Positions 43,684 to 57,639 of a DNA stretch of 64,000 nt are shown in pieces. The stretch is from Moringa oleifera (lineage: Eukaryota; Streptophyta; Magnoliopsida; Brassicales; Moringaceae). The stretch lies in NCBI GenBank assembly GCA_021397835.1, contig JAJFZO010000168.1:1488001-1552000 (forward strand), written 5' to 3'. The position numbers were made by a program, and so were the translations under genes. Below the pieces are notes generated by a model. It had not been told where the DNA came from, searched no databases, and was given only the letters and a program-made list of their open reading frames with translations. Each line of letters starts with the position of its first letter. Position 1 is the stretch's first letter.

Positions 43684-44388
43684 TCAACGACTAAGTGGGT
43701 TCCTGTAAATCTTGACCGCTAGCACCCCACAAACAATCGATAGTACAATTGGAAACTCCCTGCACAAGCACGCCGCCTCTGACATCGGCTTCCCTCCCTC
43801 GATTACGTTGACGTCCCACGTCGGCTGTCTGAACGTTTCAGGCCGCGGCGACGGAACCACCGGGGGATCAGTGGGGGACCCATATCGGGAGTAATCGAGG
43901 ATGGCGGATATGCCGTGAAGTACGAGATTCGGGGTGACGTAGAGGTCGCGATGGGAGAGGAGGGAGTTGTTAAGAGTGAAGTTCGAGAGGGAGGTGTTGG
44001 TGACGAGGATGGACTTGGCTGAGAGGAGAGTGGGGAGGCGAGAGTGGGGCTTGAGGAGGCGGAGATCAGAGAAAGAGAGGCGTTGAGGAACAATGTGGTA
44101 GGGGATGATGTAAGGGTCGATGGTGACGGTGGCAGAGGAGAAGTGTGAGAGAGAGTCGTCACAAGGGATGAAGAAGGTGGCAGAGAGAGGGAAGGCAGCA
44201 AAGTCTGCGGCAGAGATCATGTTAGCCCAGCTCTTGAAGTCGCCCGCTCCGATCAAAGCCTCTATTATGCTGTTAACTTGTTGCTCTTGCGAGGGAGTGG
44301 CGGGTGCAGCAATGTCTGCGCTAGCTGTAGCAATCGCGAGCAGCAGCAGGAGGAGGACAAGGAGACCAGAGAGGTGGTGACTGGCCAT
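43684..44388 (-). CDS. Single FAS1 (fasciclin) domain secreted protein
   Basis: An uninterrupted 234-residue frame. Residues 1-24 form a signal peptide (MASHHLSGLLVLLLLLLAIA, probable cleavage after SA). One FAS1 domain spans about residues 35-167, with the H1-like motif TFFIPCDDSLSHF, the YH-like motif YHIVPQRLSFSDL and the H2-like motif LVLHGISAIL. Two Asn-x-Ser/Thr sites (NTS, NFT) and an NNS site lie between. A Pro-rich linker (PTDPPVVPSPRPE) follows, and the C terminus has a hydrophobic segment (VLSIVCGVLAV) with a short basic tail, more like a membrane anchor than a clear GPI signal. Family members are cell-wall or plasma-membrane glycoproteins linked to adhesion; this gene resembles the small single-FAS1 group rather than classical AGP-rich FLAs. 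Its GC content is much higher than its surroundings. The specific role is unknown. Confidence 0.88.
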   Translation of the reverse strand: MASHHLSGLLVLLLLLLAIATASADIAAPATPSQEQQVNSIIEALIGAGDFKSWANMISAADFAAFPLSATFFIPCDDSLSHFSSATVTIDPYIIPYHIVPQRLSFSDLRLLKPHSRLPTLLSAKSILVTNTSLSNFTLNNSLLSHRDLYVTPNLVLHGISAILDYSRYGSPTDPPVVPSPRPETFRQPTWDVNVIEGGKPMSEAACLCREFPIVLSIVCGVLAVKIYRNPLSR

Positions 44389-44928
44389 GACAGAGAGTTG
44401 TTTCTTGATTTATTCAGTCTGGTTTTCTTGAGACTTTTGTGCGTATTCACAGAGCTAAGAAGTGACTCTCTAAGAGAGAGAGAGAGAAAGTTACCCTGCA
44501 GGAAACTGAATCAACAACTACCAAAACAAACTTTTCCCGCCAAACCTCCATGACATAGGGTATAAAAGTAATTTCTTCGTAATCCGAGGAGCATTCAATG
44601 TGGGCCCCTGTTAATTGTGGATTTTCATATAAACTTTCATACAGGAAAAAACCAGTTCAATATTAGATAGACAGGCTGCCTCTGGAAACACCCGGTTTTC
44701 AGTTCCAAGGAATGGAATTGAATAGGAACTAAATGTTATTACTCAAACCCAAGATGCAAACTCAAATGCCCAATTTTTATTACATAACTTGTTTGAGTAT
44801 CTTACAAGATTGATTGTTGTTCATTCAGTGATATACATGTCGATTAGTTTCATTTTGTGGTGTAAAGCACACAGAGATCAACTCATATTATGAAACAAAC
44901 TGTCATTTGATATCAAGAACAGGAGAGA

Positions 44929-47900
44929 TTATGTGAGATCATTTTCATCCAGCGGTTCTTCATCTTCAGCAGTATCGGTCTTGAGGGCACTAACATCTCC
45001 AGTTGGCAGCTTTCTCGCCAGCTTGATAATCTGCAGCCATTTCATTTCGGTTAAGTTTATTCAAGTTGTGATAATAAAATTATGGGAAATGCCTTCCATA
45101 ACATTGTCAGATATTAAGGGAAAAAATGCAGTGGGACAAGAAATGAAACCAATAAACGATGCAAAATAAAAGCTAAGACGATGCTATTGCATTGTTGCTT
45201 GCTCCTAAGGTGATGGCCGGCCAACAACACAACTGATTTGATCCCTGATCCATGAAGCTCAAGAGCGAGTAGACCTTGCCAGTACTTGCTAAAATTGCTT
45301 AACTAACAAAAAGTACCAAAATGATTAGATTTAACATCTTTTATGCATGATAATGTGGTGACTTAGGAAAAAGTGTAGAAGAGAATGAAAAACAAAATAA
45401 CATGGGCTCTTGTTCAATGATTTATCAATTAGGGGAAAAAAAGAAAGAAAAAAAGTCCTTTAGCGTCATTATGAAGAAATTCTTGCATTAGCAGTTCAAC
45501 TGCTTCACAAGACCACATAATATTAAGCATATCAGAATTTGTTATTTTCATAACATGATACACTAGTAAATCAGAGCTCAGCCCTTCTGAACACCAGAAA
45601 CAGAATCATACGATGGACATTCATTAGAGGCTCGTGTATTTTCCATGAAATAGGGGCCAAGCAAATTAGATAACTCACCACATTTTCTAGATTGGAAATA
45701 GTGCTTGACTGAGCCACACGTTTGATTTCTTCAACATCACCTTCGGAATAAGCAGAAAGAAGTTTACTAGCACAGCGGTTCTGATCACTACTTAAAAAAG
45801 CATCAATCCTGAAAGGCACCAACAGTAATGAGTAAAATTATTCACTTTCTCTCAAGTAAAGGCCAAGATCCAAGACTCAAAGGTCTAAGAAATTATTACT
45901 GGAAAAAAATACAGGCTGCTAATGTTAAAAAGACTTAGAACCAAGCCAAAGCCATGCATGCAGCTGTTCTACCATTAAAACAGCTTAACTATATCTACAA
46001 TGACAAAACTATGACCACCCATATCTGTACCTCTCTCTCCTATCCTATCAACTAGCAGATGGCAGAACCCTCTGCCAAAGGCATGCACATGACATCCCTT
46101 AAAGCAGCAAAGCTAACTCCCACAAAATTTTTGCTTTCAAAGCTGGCATGTTAAACCCAGGAGCTGTTCTACAGTGCTAGGAGGTTAAAAACTGAGAGAC
46201 CAGAGAGAATCGTTTTGAGTAATAGTGATATTAATCTGGCAAGCTCAAAAATAAAAAGCTACAATAGGGAGACGATTCGTTCATTAAGACAAAAATGACT
46301 TTTATACTTCTCTTCATTTCCTTTTTCCTTTGTCCAACCATTGGTAATGTAACCTTGTTGAGGTACAATATTGCAACCCAATTTAATCTAGACAAATGAA
46401 GTTATGTGACCCTGCTGGCAGAAAAAACATTGCAAATTTGTCTAGGAAGTTCTCATATGGTAATTTCATATGGATAAGAATCAAATCAATTCACTGAATA
46501 TAAATCTACCGTAGTGTAGGATTAGGTTGCTCAAAGTTTGTAGAGATCTTATTTTAACATATGGAGCATATGACTAAAATATTATGTGATTAATAAAATT
46601 TGGAAGATATTAAATGACTGAGAACCTTGCTCATAACCTCTTCCATCAAGTTCTGCTTTTGAATAATAGTTTAAGATTACTAATGTCTTAATTTATTCAT
46701 AAAATTGAATATAACAATGACAACTAACTAGTAGTTAACCTTTCTCATTTACAGTAAGTTCGGTCCACAGGCCTGCCTACCATGTAGCTACTTGACTGCC
46801 ATAGAACATCCCAATTTCAGTAGACAATGAAAAACAAAGATAATATATGTAATTGATGCCAAAGAAATGTACTTACTGAGAACAATCATTGTAGCATTGC
46901 TGTGCCTGCTTCAAGTCATGAGCATAAAGATACACAATGATTGCACTAAGATAAGCCTGAAATAAACAAAGTTATGTCAGAGGTGATGAAGAATGATGGC
47001 ATATAAGAATGGATGGCAATCCATAAAAGAGCACTCTAGTGCCAAGAGCTCTGAGACCAAACATGGATACAGAGAGAAGTTGTCAGGACTCCGATGCATG
47101 ATACAGAGATACTTAACAATAAATATCATGAACAGTTATCATATTTAAGCAATTGAATTGTCTTAAATAAATAGAATAAAAGAACAAAAAGAGAAAAAGA
47201 TAGGAAATGAAAAGGTGTTAACAAATAACAAGTAGGGTCAAAAATATTGAAAACAGAAACACAATGCTGTACACCTTGCACTGGCTATTGGTTGCATTGC
47301 ACTTGTCAGCCGCTACGCCCAATCTCAACTGGAAAGCTGCAGCATCGGTATACCTATAGGAAATGAAACCATAAATAAAATTCATTAGATATTATACGAA
47401 CAAGCAAGTTGGGAATACACAGAAGGCTTTAAGTAATTGTAAGAAAACAACACTGCACTTTCCACTTACAAAACTGTGCAAAACACTGCTTTCATCTAGC
47501 TAACTTACAATGACCACCACTCCCAAAATATTAAAGCATCAAGTTACACTTGAGCATAACATTCAGTGCAAACTAATTAACATAGGTTTCAATAACCAAT
47601 TCACCTGATACTAGTCAATATGCCACATTAATTATACTCTTCAACACCCACATGTTGATATGCTGCTTTATTAGAACCAACCTCTTCTTCCCCAGTAGAC
47701 TTAGTCCAATGGTGGTTACTAAGGTACATCGGTTCAGTTCATTATTAAACCATGTTTTGAACATAGCCACACTCAACATAAAGATATATGGGACAACATA
47801 AATATTTCACAAGGTATGCTCCACAACTTCTATATGAATATTATCTCCTGCTTTTTGTCAGAGAAAGCATGCCACTAGAGATGTCTAGAATTACTGCAAA

Positions 47901-50900
47901 AAATGGAGGTTAAGAACACATGCAATGTGCTTAAGCCCATAGGGCTCCAAATCTTAATTTAAAATCAATCACGACTATGCCAAGGGTTCCAAAGGAAAAC
48001 CAAAGCAGCTATGAAACCAATGTGTTATGTTTACGAAGTAAGGTTGACAAAAATCTTTTAACTGGTTTCCATCAGTTGGTGTTCAGCATTCAGTAGAAAA
48101 AGTAAAACAAAGAAACTATTATCTCACCATGTCAAATGGAAACGATAGTATGCACCAATAATTCCCTCCCATCCTTTGATTAATATTTTTAAAATCACAT
48201 GCACAAAGTCATTTATTAGATCATTCAATATGAATATCTAATGCAAACTTATATTTCAGGACAAACTTATTTGCTGATTGACATCATGAAATCACATATC
48301 AGAGCATAACCCAGAAATACAATACATGACATCATCTATTGTGTCTTATCAAAAAAGAAAAAGAAAAAAAAATCATGTGATTCTGATTAATATGTTCCAA
48401 ACTCTAAGGAGCCCATAATCTTAGTATTGAGAGTTGAGACTGTCACGATGTCTACTCATAAGGATCATGAGGTTAAGTACCTTTAAGTACTCTATTGCAT
48501 CAAATCACACAAAATGTTCTTAACATACGAGTAGTTCAAAGCGTAATATTATGATGATTAAATATGCACAAGTATGCAAATTCAACATACAACAAACAAT
48601 GACAGAGTTGTCACTTATATCATCTCAAACATATAAATGAAGATTTAGAGTGGGCACATTATATCTCAGAATCAATGAAATTAAATCCTTACTTCTCAAG
48701 CTTTATATAAACACTAGCACAAGCACGATATAGATCAAAGGCCATCTGTTCCTTGCCATCCTCTTCAAGAATATTACACGAATCAGTATACAGTTGAATG
48801 GCATCATCAGGCACAGCTTCTTCCAGAGCACTAAAAATATGAATAGGGAAAGACTTATTTCACAAATAATGGGAACAGAACAAAGACTAAGACAGGTTTC
48901 TAAAGGCTATATCCAGCTTACCCATAGGTTACAACATAATGAGAAAAGATTTATAAAAATAATGCAGCTAAAAATTTTAACCCATATACAAACGCATAAG
49001 TGGGTGCAGCCAAACACAAAATACTGAGAAGAGAAGCAAATAGCCACATTATTATTTAATTGAAAACACTATAATACCATGAGTACCAATGGCATGAGTA
49101 GCAAAGACAATGAATATGAATGCTTGCATATTTTCTTACATATATTTCAGAGATCCCACAAATATGAATGAATTCTTATAGATCTCTATAGCACCTCAAC
49201 ATACAGGTTGAGAATCCATATGGACCCAGTAAAGAAGTGATGGTGGCATGTAACAAACAAAACAATTTTTGGTTATATCAAACACGAAAAGCAGTAAGCA
49301 CTTGAACTTTCATGTGAATTTGAAACACTCCCTCAAATTTCTGCACATCAAGACATGTTCCTCATTACTAATTCTGAAGATTCAGAGAAATAGAATGGTC
49401 AAATATGGGAAAGAAAGAATTTGAGATGTGATAACATGGGATGATGTGTGTACCGTGCACCCTTGGCAAGGGCATCTGATGCAGGTTGGGATCTCCCACA
49501 CTCAATGTACAACTCAGACGCCCTTCTATAAAAGTCAGCAACTTCACTCCAATTTCGTAGCTCCTTTGCTAGAGCAGCAGCGGATTCCATATGCTTAGCA
49601 GCATCCCAGGGACTGAGTCGGTGTTAAGGATATATGAGGTCACGTGAACTTGAAGATAACCTAAGAATGGACCATCTAATTTATAGGAAATAAGGATACG
49701 AAGCAAGCATCTCTTGTCCCTTTGCAGCTTTCTCAAAAGCCACTTTTGCCTTCTCATAGTTTTTGGATACCCTGAACCCATTAGCTACCATTTAAAAGGC
49801 AAAAAAGAAAAAAAAAAAAAAGATTAACTTTGGCAGAAAGATGTCAATAAAGAAACCCTGCATAAACATGGTATTTATTTATCAAAACAAATATTGGAAC
49901 TTTCTTTTCCATTTTGTATTATTCCAAAACTAGATGCAGTTACATCTTTAGAAAAGGGGTGAGAAAAATGGAAAACATAAATAAACTCATTTGAAAAATT
50001 TACCCACCAGCTTGCTCATATAAAACAGTAGCATTCTTCCAATCAGCACTCCACCTTGTAAGACTGAGTTTTGTTCTATAAATGAAAGCAAAATCATCAA
50101 CAATTAAGGGCGAGAAGAAGCAATTAAACTGTCTCTTAGGAATTAAGAAAAAAACAATCATCACTCCCCTATGAAATGATATTCAAAATGATTTTATTCT
50201 CTCCTTAACTATCAATAACCTGGGGTGAGGGAGGCAAGCATATTTTAACTATAGTTGCATGGCCATAAAAAACGTAGAAAATTGCATTTACATTTCAATT
50301 TGGATAATTTAAGGTTTAGTACAAATAAATTTGTAAACAAAACTATAACTCCCATTCATGTGATTGGGTTTCCTCAGAAGGTTATAAAATGCATCCTTTA
50401 TTTCATACACTTAACAGGAAAATGTCAGGTTTTTTGATATGTTCTTGAGAAATAGACCAAACAATTCATCTGCGACTAAGCCAACCCGTCAAATCATGTA
50501 ATTGTTCTAACATCATCACCCCACAAGGAAGAAGCACCCATACAATACAAATTGTTACAAACAACAGTACAATGCAATTTGTTAGAAACAACAGGACAAA
50601 ACAAATTGCTCAGTTTATTATTCACCTTCACAAAAGAAGACTAAGTTAAGAAAAGCAAGATGATCATGCCAATGAAATATGGACATTACAAGAAGAAATA
50701 ACATGTTGCATCATGTTACAAACTAAAACAAAAAAAAATCAGTTTCGATCACGAATATAGACAATAAAATAAGAATTTGAAGCCACCAAGAGTTATGATT
50801 AAGTTGCAGCCATTACAAACATGAAAATAAATTATTTGATAACAGCTATATTCAACTGAAATGGGGAGGGCCTCTTCATGGCTAGCCAACGCAAAACATT

Positions 50901-51939
50901 AGATAGACCTTATACTGCATAGACAGGTGGATCTGCTGGAGTTATAAAAGATAAACAAGTATAAGTTTTACTTGCTTTTGCACAAACTGAAACAACTATA
51001 AGTGTGTTATTCCATGAATAAGAATCAATAAGGACAGATCCAAGTCTTGCCAGAGGCAGGAATGTGATCATTGTGGCATCAGAATCTCCAGTGCTATCTG
51101 CATTTTGAACGAATAACAGGACATCCCTTGGGAAGTCGATAAAGTATTTAACTTCGAAAATGTAGTTGGAGAGATAAATTCCTTTGTGAGTTTGTGCCTG
51201 AGACTCTGCTCTTTCAAGTTATATACAGATAATGGATAGTCATCCCCTCCTGATTGAGGGTTAAGACTAGTTGATAGGCAACTGTAAGCTACATATGCTA
51301 TATGCAAAGTGAAAAAATGACATGGGAGCATGATATGCTTTCAGAAGACTGGAACAGCAAGATTAAAAGCTCACCAGTAATAAGCTTATGTTTCCTTTTC
51401 TTTTTCTTTTTTATATTTTCTTTGGTTAATGAAAAGTATTTGAAATCCTGTATTCACAATAAAATTCCCAACTGATTTTCCTAGTCTGTGACTTTTTGCC
51501 AAAACATAATTGTAGAGATCATACAAAACTTCTATTGATACTAACAACAAAACCCAATGAAATTAGCCAAATTTCACAGAATCATGCACTAAAACAGAAA
51601 TTTCAAGCACCAACTCCCAGCCAAACTTCTACTCATCACACATTCGACTACAATGATAACCCAATGTGGGTTTTCATTCACATTCATGAATTTTGCCCCA
51701 GTTTCTGGTAAGGGAAGTCGATGAAGTCCATGGAACATCAAAAATACCATCATCTAAGATATGCATCAATTGGATCTTCAATAGAATCCACTAGAACATT
51801 ACACATACATGGATTCACAGACTCAGGTGCAGGCCAACGAACACATACACAGAAAGATAGATATATATATAGAGAGAGAGAGAGAGAGAGTTTACAGCTT
51901 GTCTGCTTTGTTCATCAACTTTTCGGGATCGGAGGACAT
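44929..51939 (-). CDS. GSNAP: Gamma-SNAP (gamma-soluble NSF attachment protein)
   Basis: Nine minus-strand coding exons join in phase: 51896-51939, 50008-50075, 49700-49784, 49454-49612, 48693-48830, 47275-47353, 46877-46956, 45679-45808, 44929-45030, giving 294 aa, the normal plant length. The N terminus is MSSDPEKLMNKADKLTKLSL, followed by RWSADWKNATVLYEQAANGF, then MESAAALAKELRNWSEVADF and ASELYIECGRSQPASDALAK; the C terminus is LPTGDVSALK.. ending in the acidic EEPLDENDLT. The protein is a helical TPR-like solenoid; SNAPs recruit the ATPase NSF to SNARE complexes so they can be disassembled after membrane fusion. No broken exon or missing segment is seen. Intron 1 (about 1.8 kb) carries an (AG)n tract beside its donor. 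Splice sites are all GT-AG by inspection. Confidence 0.95.
51869..51890. repeat. (AG)n microsatellite at the start of gamma-SNAP intron 1
   Basis: An uninterrupted AG tract of about 22 bp begins a few bases inside the intron from the exon 1 donor (51894-51895). On the transcribed strand it reads CTCTCT. Confidence 0.9.
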
Positions 51940-54900
51940 GGCTGAATTGCTGGAACTCGCTGAAGTTTCCCGGCTGTACTGCTACGCACCGCTTTTGGGA
52001 TTAGATTGATTCGGGATTCTGTTAGCTGTAGGGTTGGTTGCGAATGCTTCGTTGCAACTGCCAATCTGGCTCCAGGGGGATGCTACGGTGTATCTACTTG
52101 TGATTACATTATAAAGGCAGATTGTAATTTCCAATCATTTAAAAAAATGTTAAATTTGAAAATTATTTTTTTATATAAATATTATTTTAAATTTTATTGT
52201 TTTCATTTAATCAAATTTTTACTTTTAAAACATATACAAACAAATTTTAATATTTTAATTTTATTCAAATTGAACTTTACTAGAATTTTTAAACATTAAA
52301 AAATTTTAAATTAGTGATATTTTACAATAAATTTTAAAATTTTAAAATTTTTTGAGTACTAAATAATTTTTAAAAATAACATATTATTAAAAATATCTAA
52401 AAATTTATAAATATAACTAATTAGTTGAAATTTTTAAAATTTGAGAGATAAAATCGAAATGAAGTATAAAATTTATTCGAGTAATTTTTAGTCATTTTAA
52501 CAATGAAAGATTATTAATTTTTTATAATTATTTTGAGTTAAGGTGTAATTTAGATAAAATCAATATATTAGAATTTGTTTAGATATGTTTTGAAATTAAA
52601 GTTTGATAGGAAATAAATGATAAAACTCAGAGTTTTAAATGATAATTTGCTCTCTTTTTTAAAAAAAATAATATTCAACACACATATTTTAAAAAGTTTA
52701 TCGATTGAAAACAAAGTTTTTCTTAATGAATCGTCAATGACATTAACAAATAATTAAAGGCAAAATGAATTTTAATAATTTATTAATTAAATTAAAGATA
52801 TATGTTTTGATTCTCTTTTCTTTTTTTTTTAATTTTTTCTTTTTTTGTAATCAAAAATAGATCCATCACCTCTAATTAATCAAGATAAACCATAGCACTC
52901 GCTCGTGACCATCAATCTTTTATGTTCTTTTTCTTTTAGGGATCTATCAATTGGATGAGCGCAACCAAGTTTCAAACATCAAACTCTTATAGAGGATGTA
53001 AAGCCCTTTCTTAATGTCTTTCCCTCGCTTAGTGGATCTAAAAGGCAAAAGAAATTTGTTACTTGAATTCAATCCCATTTAGAATAAGCAAGTTCACTTA
53101 TCTGATTTTTTTTATGAAATTTATGGATGAAATTATGCTTGATGGATAAAATTAAATACCAAACAAGTGTACTTAATTTTGAAAGTCATAATTGCAAAAC
53201 CGAAGAAGGTAATTGAAGATTTCATACTCCTTTATATGGCATCTATAGCTCCTTTCTTTGGAATATCATTCCTTAGAGTTAAGATTAGGCTCCTAGAAAG
53301 AGTCGGCCATGGTGGGAGAGAGAGAAAGATGGGAGAAGAGATTGACAAAAGAGGGATTTAGTGGATGTATTTATCTCTTGTAGAGAATGGAATCTTGCGA
53401 TATTTTCGTTTAGCATCTTGAAAAAAATTTGGAAAAAATGAATGATGAAAAAAGAAAATCAAATGAAAGGCCAAAAAGAAATTAAAATATAAGTTTTTTT
53501 CTTCATTATTTAATTTTTTTTATATTGTAAAAATTTGAGGGTTCCAACGTGATGAGTTGGCTTTCCTCAATGGTAAGTTGACATGAGGTTGGGGATTAAG
53601 ATTTTGGAAAGAGTTGATCGTGGTGGAGGAGAAAGGTGGAGGGGAGGAGATTGACAAAAGAAGTTTCTAGCAATAATGGTTAGAAAGTTTTTAACAATGT
53701 CAACAAAGAAGATGACAATAAAACGATACCGTTTTGAGATTAAACAGTTTGTAAGTTTACGAAAAATAAAGAAAAGATAAAAATATTATTGACTACAATA
53801 ATGATTTTAGATGATGTGAAGTATTGGGGGTTATATCATTAATTTTTTATTAATATTTATGAGATCACTTTTCAAACATGATAGTGTGTTTGGTAATATG
53901 AGTGAAATATCAAAGTTTTGTAAAACTTTTACTCCAAAAAACTATACTGAAATAAATAATAAAATTAAAAATAATTATAAATTAGTTGTATAAAAAATTA
54001 TTTAATGATTTATCATCAAAATGTCATAATAAATAATTTTATTATTAATTTATGAGTGAAATTAAGCAAAATTAGTTAAAACTTTGTTTGATTTATCATC
54101 AATATCCTACAGTATTTGTGATGCACATAAAATAATTTTAAATAATATTTAGATTAATTTTTGTAGTTTTCATTTTATTATAATAAAAATAAAATTTATA
54201 TTTACTCCATTGGTAATATTAAAATTTTAATAGACATGTTATATTTTAATAAAAAATTTAATAATTACACTATTAAATTATTCTATTAATATCATTTTGT
54301 ATAATATAATTTTTTTATAACAAATATAGCCCTTTAAGATAACAATTAGGGTATCAAATACTTTTGTTTGTATTATATTTTGATTGATGTTATAATATTT
54401 TAAATTAAAAATGAAATTAATTAAATAATATTGATGAAATACAAACAAAAATGAGGAAAAAAATATTAATTTATTATTTAGATTCAAAAATTTCTATTGA
54501 ATTTAAACAAAAGATAAATCATAAATACTAAATTTTATATTTGAAATGTCATTCGAATAATAAAATCTATGATACTTTGAAGAAATACATTTTCTTTGGT
54601 CGATTCTTTTTCTACAATTTATAGAGAATAATAACAACATATTTAGCAAAACATTGAAAACGCACAAAAAAATCTTTGACAAAGAAAATTAACATAAACT
54701 TTATATGTTACTTTAAAAAAAAAATAACAATTGTTTATCATAACAAAAAATTAATTAATGTAAAAACATAGGATTTGTTGAATAAAATATGGTTGGTAAA
54801 AAATTTTCACAAAATTAACTACACTAAAGAGAACCATGAAAAAAAATATATATCAATTTACATACTTACATTTTGACATTTCTTACTATAGAACTTTCAT

Positions 54901-55040
54901 CTAATATGTTGTGTTAACTTGTTCAAATTTTTTTTTCATGAAATAACGTTTACATCTTTATACATATGCTTAAGAAAAAGAAAGAAATACAATTTTTCCT
55001 TATTAATAACAAAAAGATAATATATTTATAAAGTTTTTTT
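51940..55040. other. Gamma-SNAP promoter side, then AT-rich spacer
   Basis: The first 150 bp or so are the probable 5' UTR and core promoter of the gamma-SNAP gene; no clear TATA box is visible. The remainder is AT-rich. Two diverged related blocks share GGAAAGAGT..G..GTGG..AGGAG, GAGATTGACAAAAGA (about 53290-53360 and 53603-53668). The plus-strand frame at 53167-53361 has no recognisable domain. Confidence 0.4.
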
Positions 55041-57639
55041 CTCAACTTCTTCTAGAAGGAGATCAGGCAAAAGAAGGCTCAAATAGTGGAAGATCATTGT
55101 TTAGTTAAACAATTCGCTACGGATAGAGTGATAAACTTCAATGCCATGAAACATAAATTTGCTTGCTTTGGCACTTGGGTAGGGGAATATGCATAAGAGA
55201 AATCTTACCACAACTTTTTCTCTTTTAGTTCTTCCATAATATGCATCTAAAGAGGGCAATGGATGTTGGACCATGGTCTTTCAACAATCACACTCTGATA
55301 CTACATCACCTACAATCAAGGAAGATTCTATCTAGAGTGACTTTATGGAGTGTAAATTTTTAGGTGTAAGTGCACGACCTTCCATTGAGTTCTATGATTC
55401 TTAACATTGGAAGATAACTTGGGAATTTTATAGGCACATTTTTAGAGTATGATGAAGGCAATAACGCAGAGGTATAGAGGAACTATCTGAGAATAAGGAT
55501 GGCCTTGGATACTATGAAGCCACTGAAATGATGGAAAAGACTTTGATGACATAAGTAAACTGGAATTTGGTCCAATTCAAGTATGAAAGACTAAGCATGT
55601 TTTGCTTCATCTACATGTATCTTGGCCATATGGGCAAGTTCTATGAAAAAAAATTTATTTTCCAAGGGGTAGAACTAAATGGATTCTTGGATGTGTGGTT
55701 ATGAGCACATCTTAGGCATTTGGGTGGTAAAAAGGGTGAACGATGGCTTTGGGATGAAACTGGCTCATAGAGGTCAATGGTGGGAGGTGGGTATGAACGA
55801 AGGCGTATAACTAAGGATCATGGGTGGATAACTCAGAGTCATGGTTGAAAACCAAATTGATGCAAGGATCAAGGGGAAGAATATGATGCTTATGGAAAAT
55901 GATAGGTTAATAAGAGAAAATCTCTAGTTCCTTAATGAATAGGGGTAGGGAAATGATCATGGGCCATCATCTTGGATTGGGTTGGCAACTTGGGCCGAGC
56001 TTAAGGCAATCAAAGAACTAGACCAGGCAAGTACCCTAAGATAATAAGTTTATACTGGTTGAAGATAGGAAAAAGAAAAGAATGGACATAGGGGTAAATG
56101 GCTAAATCGATGTAAGGATGTCCACTAATGTAGCAATAGGAGTTAACACTATCGAAGGACAAGTTATGAGGGTTATAGCTTCCCCTGTGACAGTGATAGA
56201 GCTTGAGATTCAACCTTGCCAACCATCATGATATGCTTAAGCTGAAACTATTGATGGCTTGATAACCTTCAAGCAGTACTAGCTCTTCGAGAGCTAATGA
56301 CATCGAAGGAGCCAGAGGTGATTTTTTTAAGTGAGACTTAGGGCAAGTAATAGTAGAATAGATTATGTACAATGACAGGTCAGCTTTGAAGAGGCATTTA
56401 CTATGAGCAAAGAAGGAATTGCAATCCTATGGAAAAAGGCCAACTTGTGCTTTATGTTAAACTACTCACGAAATCATATTGACGTGAAGGTCAATGATGA
56501 GTAGAACACTTCATGAAGATTAACGAATTTTTATGGTTTTCTCATAAAGGAGCAAAAGAAAGGATTTTTAGGATATATTGAGATCCTTGCATGCTATATC
56601 AAGGCTACCATAGATTTACATGGGGGATCTCAATGACTTGTTGCACCAAAGTTTTGTTGCACCAAAGTGAAAAGATAGGTCAAAATCCTCATATGGAGTA
56701 GTTAATTCGTGGCTTCAAAAAAGTAGTAAAGGATTATAGATTGGTGGACCTGCCACTACAAGAGTATGAATTCATGTGGGAAAGAGGATGAGGCATAAAA
56801 GAACTTGTGGCGAATAGACTGGACTAGGTATTAATCTCAAAGAAATGGACTAACCTCTTCCCAGATGCAAGGCTCACCAACCTGATAGCTCCAATCTCAG
56901 ATCACTTCCCATTGATGCTAGAGATATAATTAAAGAAAACACTTAATAGAAGGTACAAATTTAAATTCAAGAACAGTTGGCTTAGAGAAACTAGTTTACT
57001 CAATATTGTTGAATCTTGCCATGAAGCCCAAAAGAGTAGGGTCTTATTAGCAAGTTAAGGGATTATGCTGATAAGTTGGCAAATTGAGTAAGAAATTTGA
57101 CTAGAAATTTGAATCATAGAGAAAAACATATAGGAAAAAGGCTAAGGAATAAAGGTCATGTCAAGTCAAGATAGAAATATACACAGGCTGAAGAAGCCAT
57201 GGTCAAATTATTCTTCCAATAGGAAGATCATTGGAAACCAGGAGCTAAATGCTTCTAGTTAGCAAATGGAGACTGTAACATTAAATATTTTCATGGGGTG
57301 GCTTTCATTAGATAGAGGATCAATAAAATTTATCGTTTGTATAAATGAATAGGGTAAATGTTTCACCAGAGATATATACCTGATAGCCATTGTTAGAGAA
57401 TACTTTACAAATATTTTCTTTGACTCAAGGGCTCAAGAGGATAAGGTCACTCATTTGACTAATTAGAAAGTGTGTGCTGATGATAATAAAAAAATGCTTA
57501 AAGAATTTGCTTTAAAAAAATTTAAGATAATGGTGTTTCATATGCATCTAGGCAAGTCACCAAGTCTTAGCAGCTTCAACCCAAGTTTCTTCCAAAAATT
57601 TTAGAAAGTTTTGGGTAGGGATATGTGTGTATTTATTGT

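Noticed and set aside
43803..44201. Ser/Pro-rich 132-codon minus-strand frame overlapping the FAS1 gene
   Set aside because: It is a shifted frame of the FAS1 coding sequence; the repetitive composition comes from its GC-rich codons.
53167..53361. 64-codon plus-strand frame
   Set aside because: No domain, and it overlaps a diverged repeat block.
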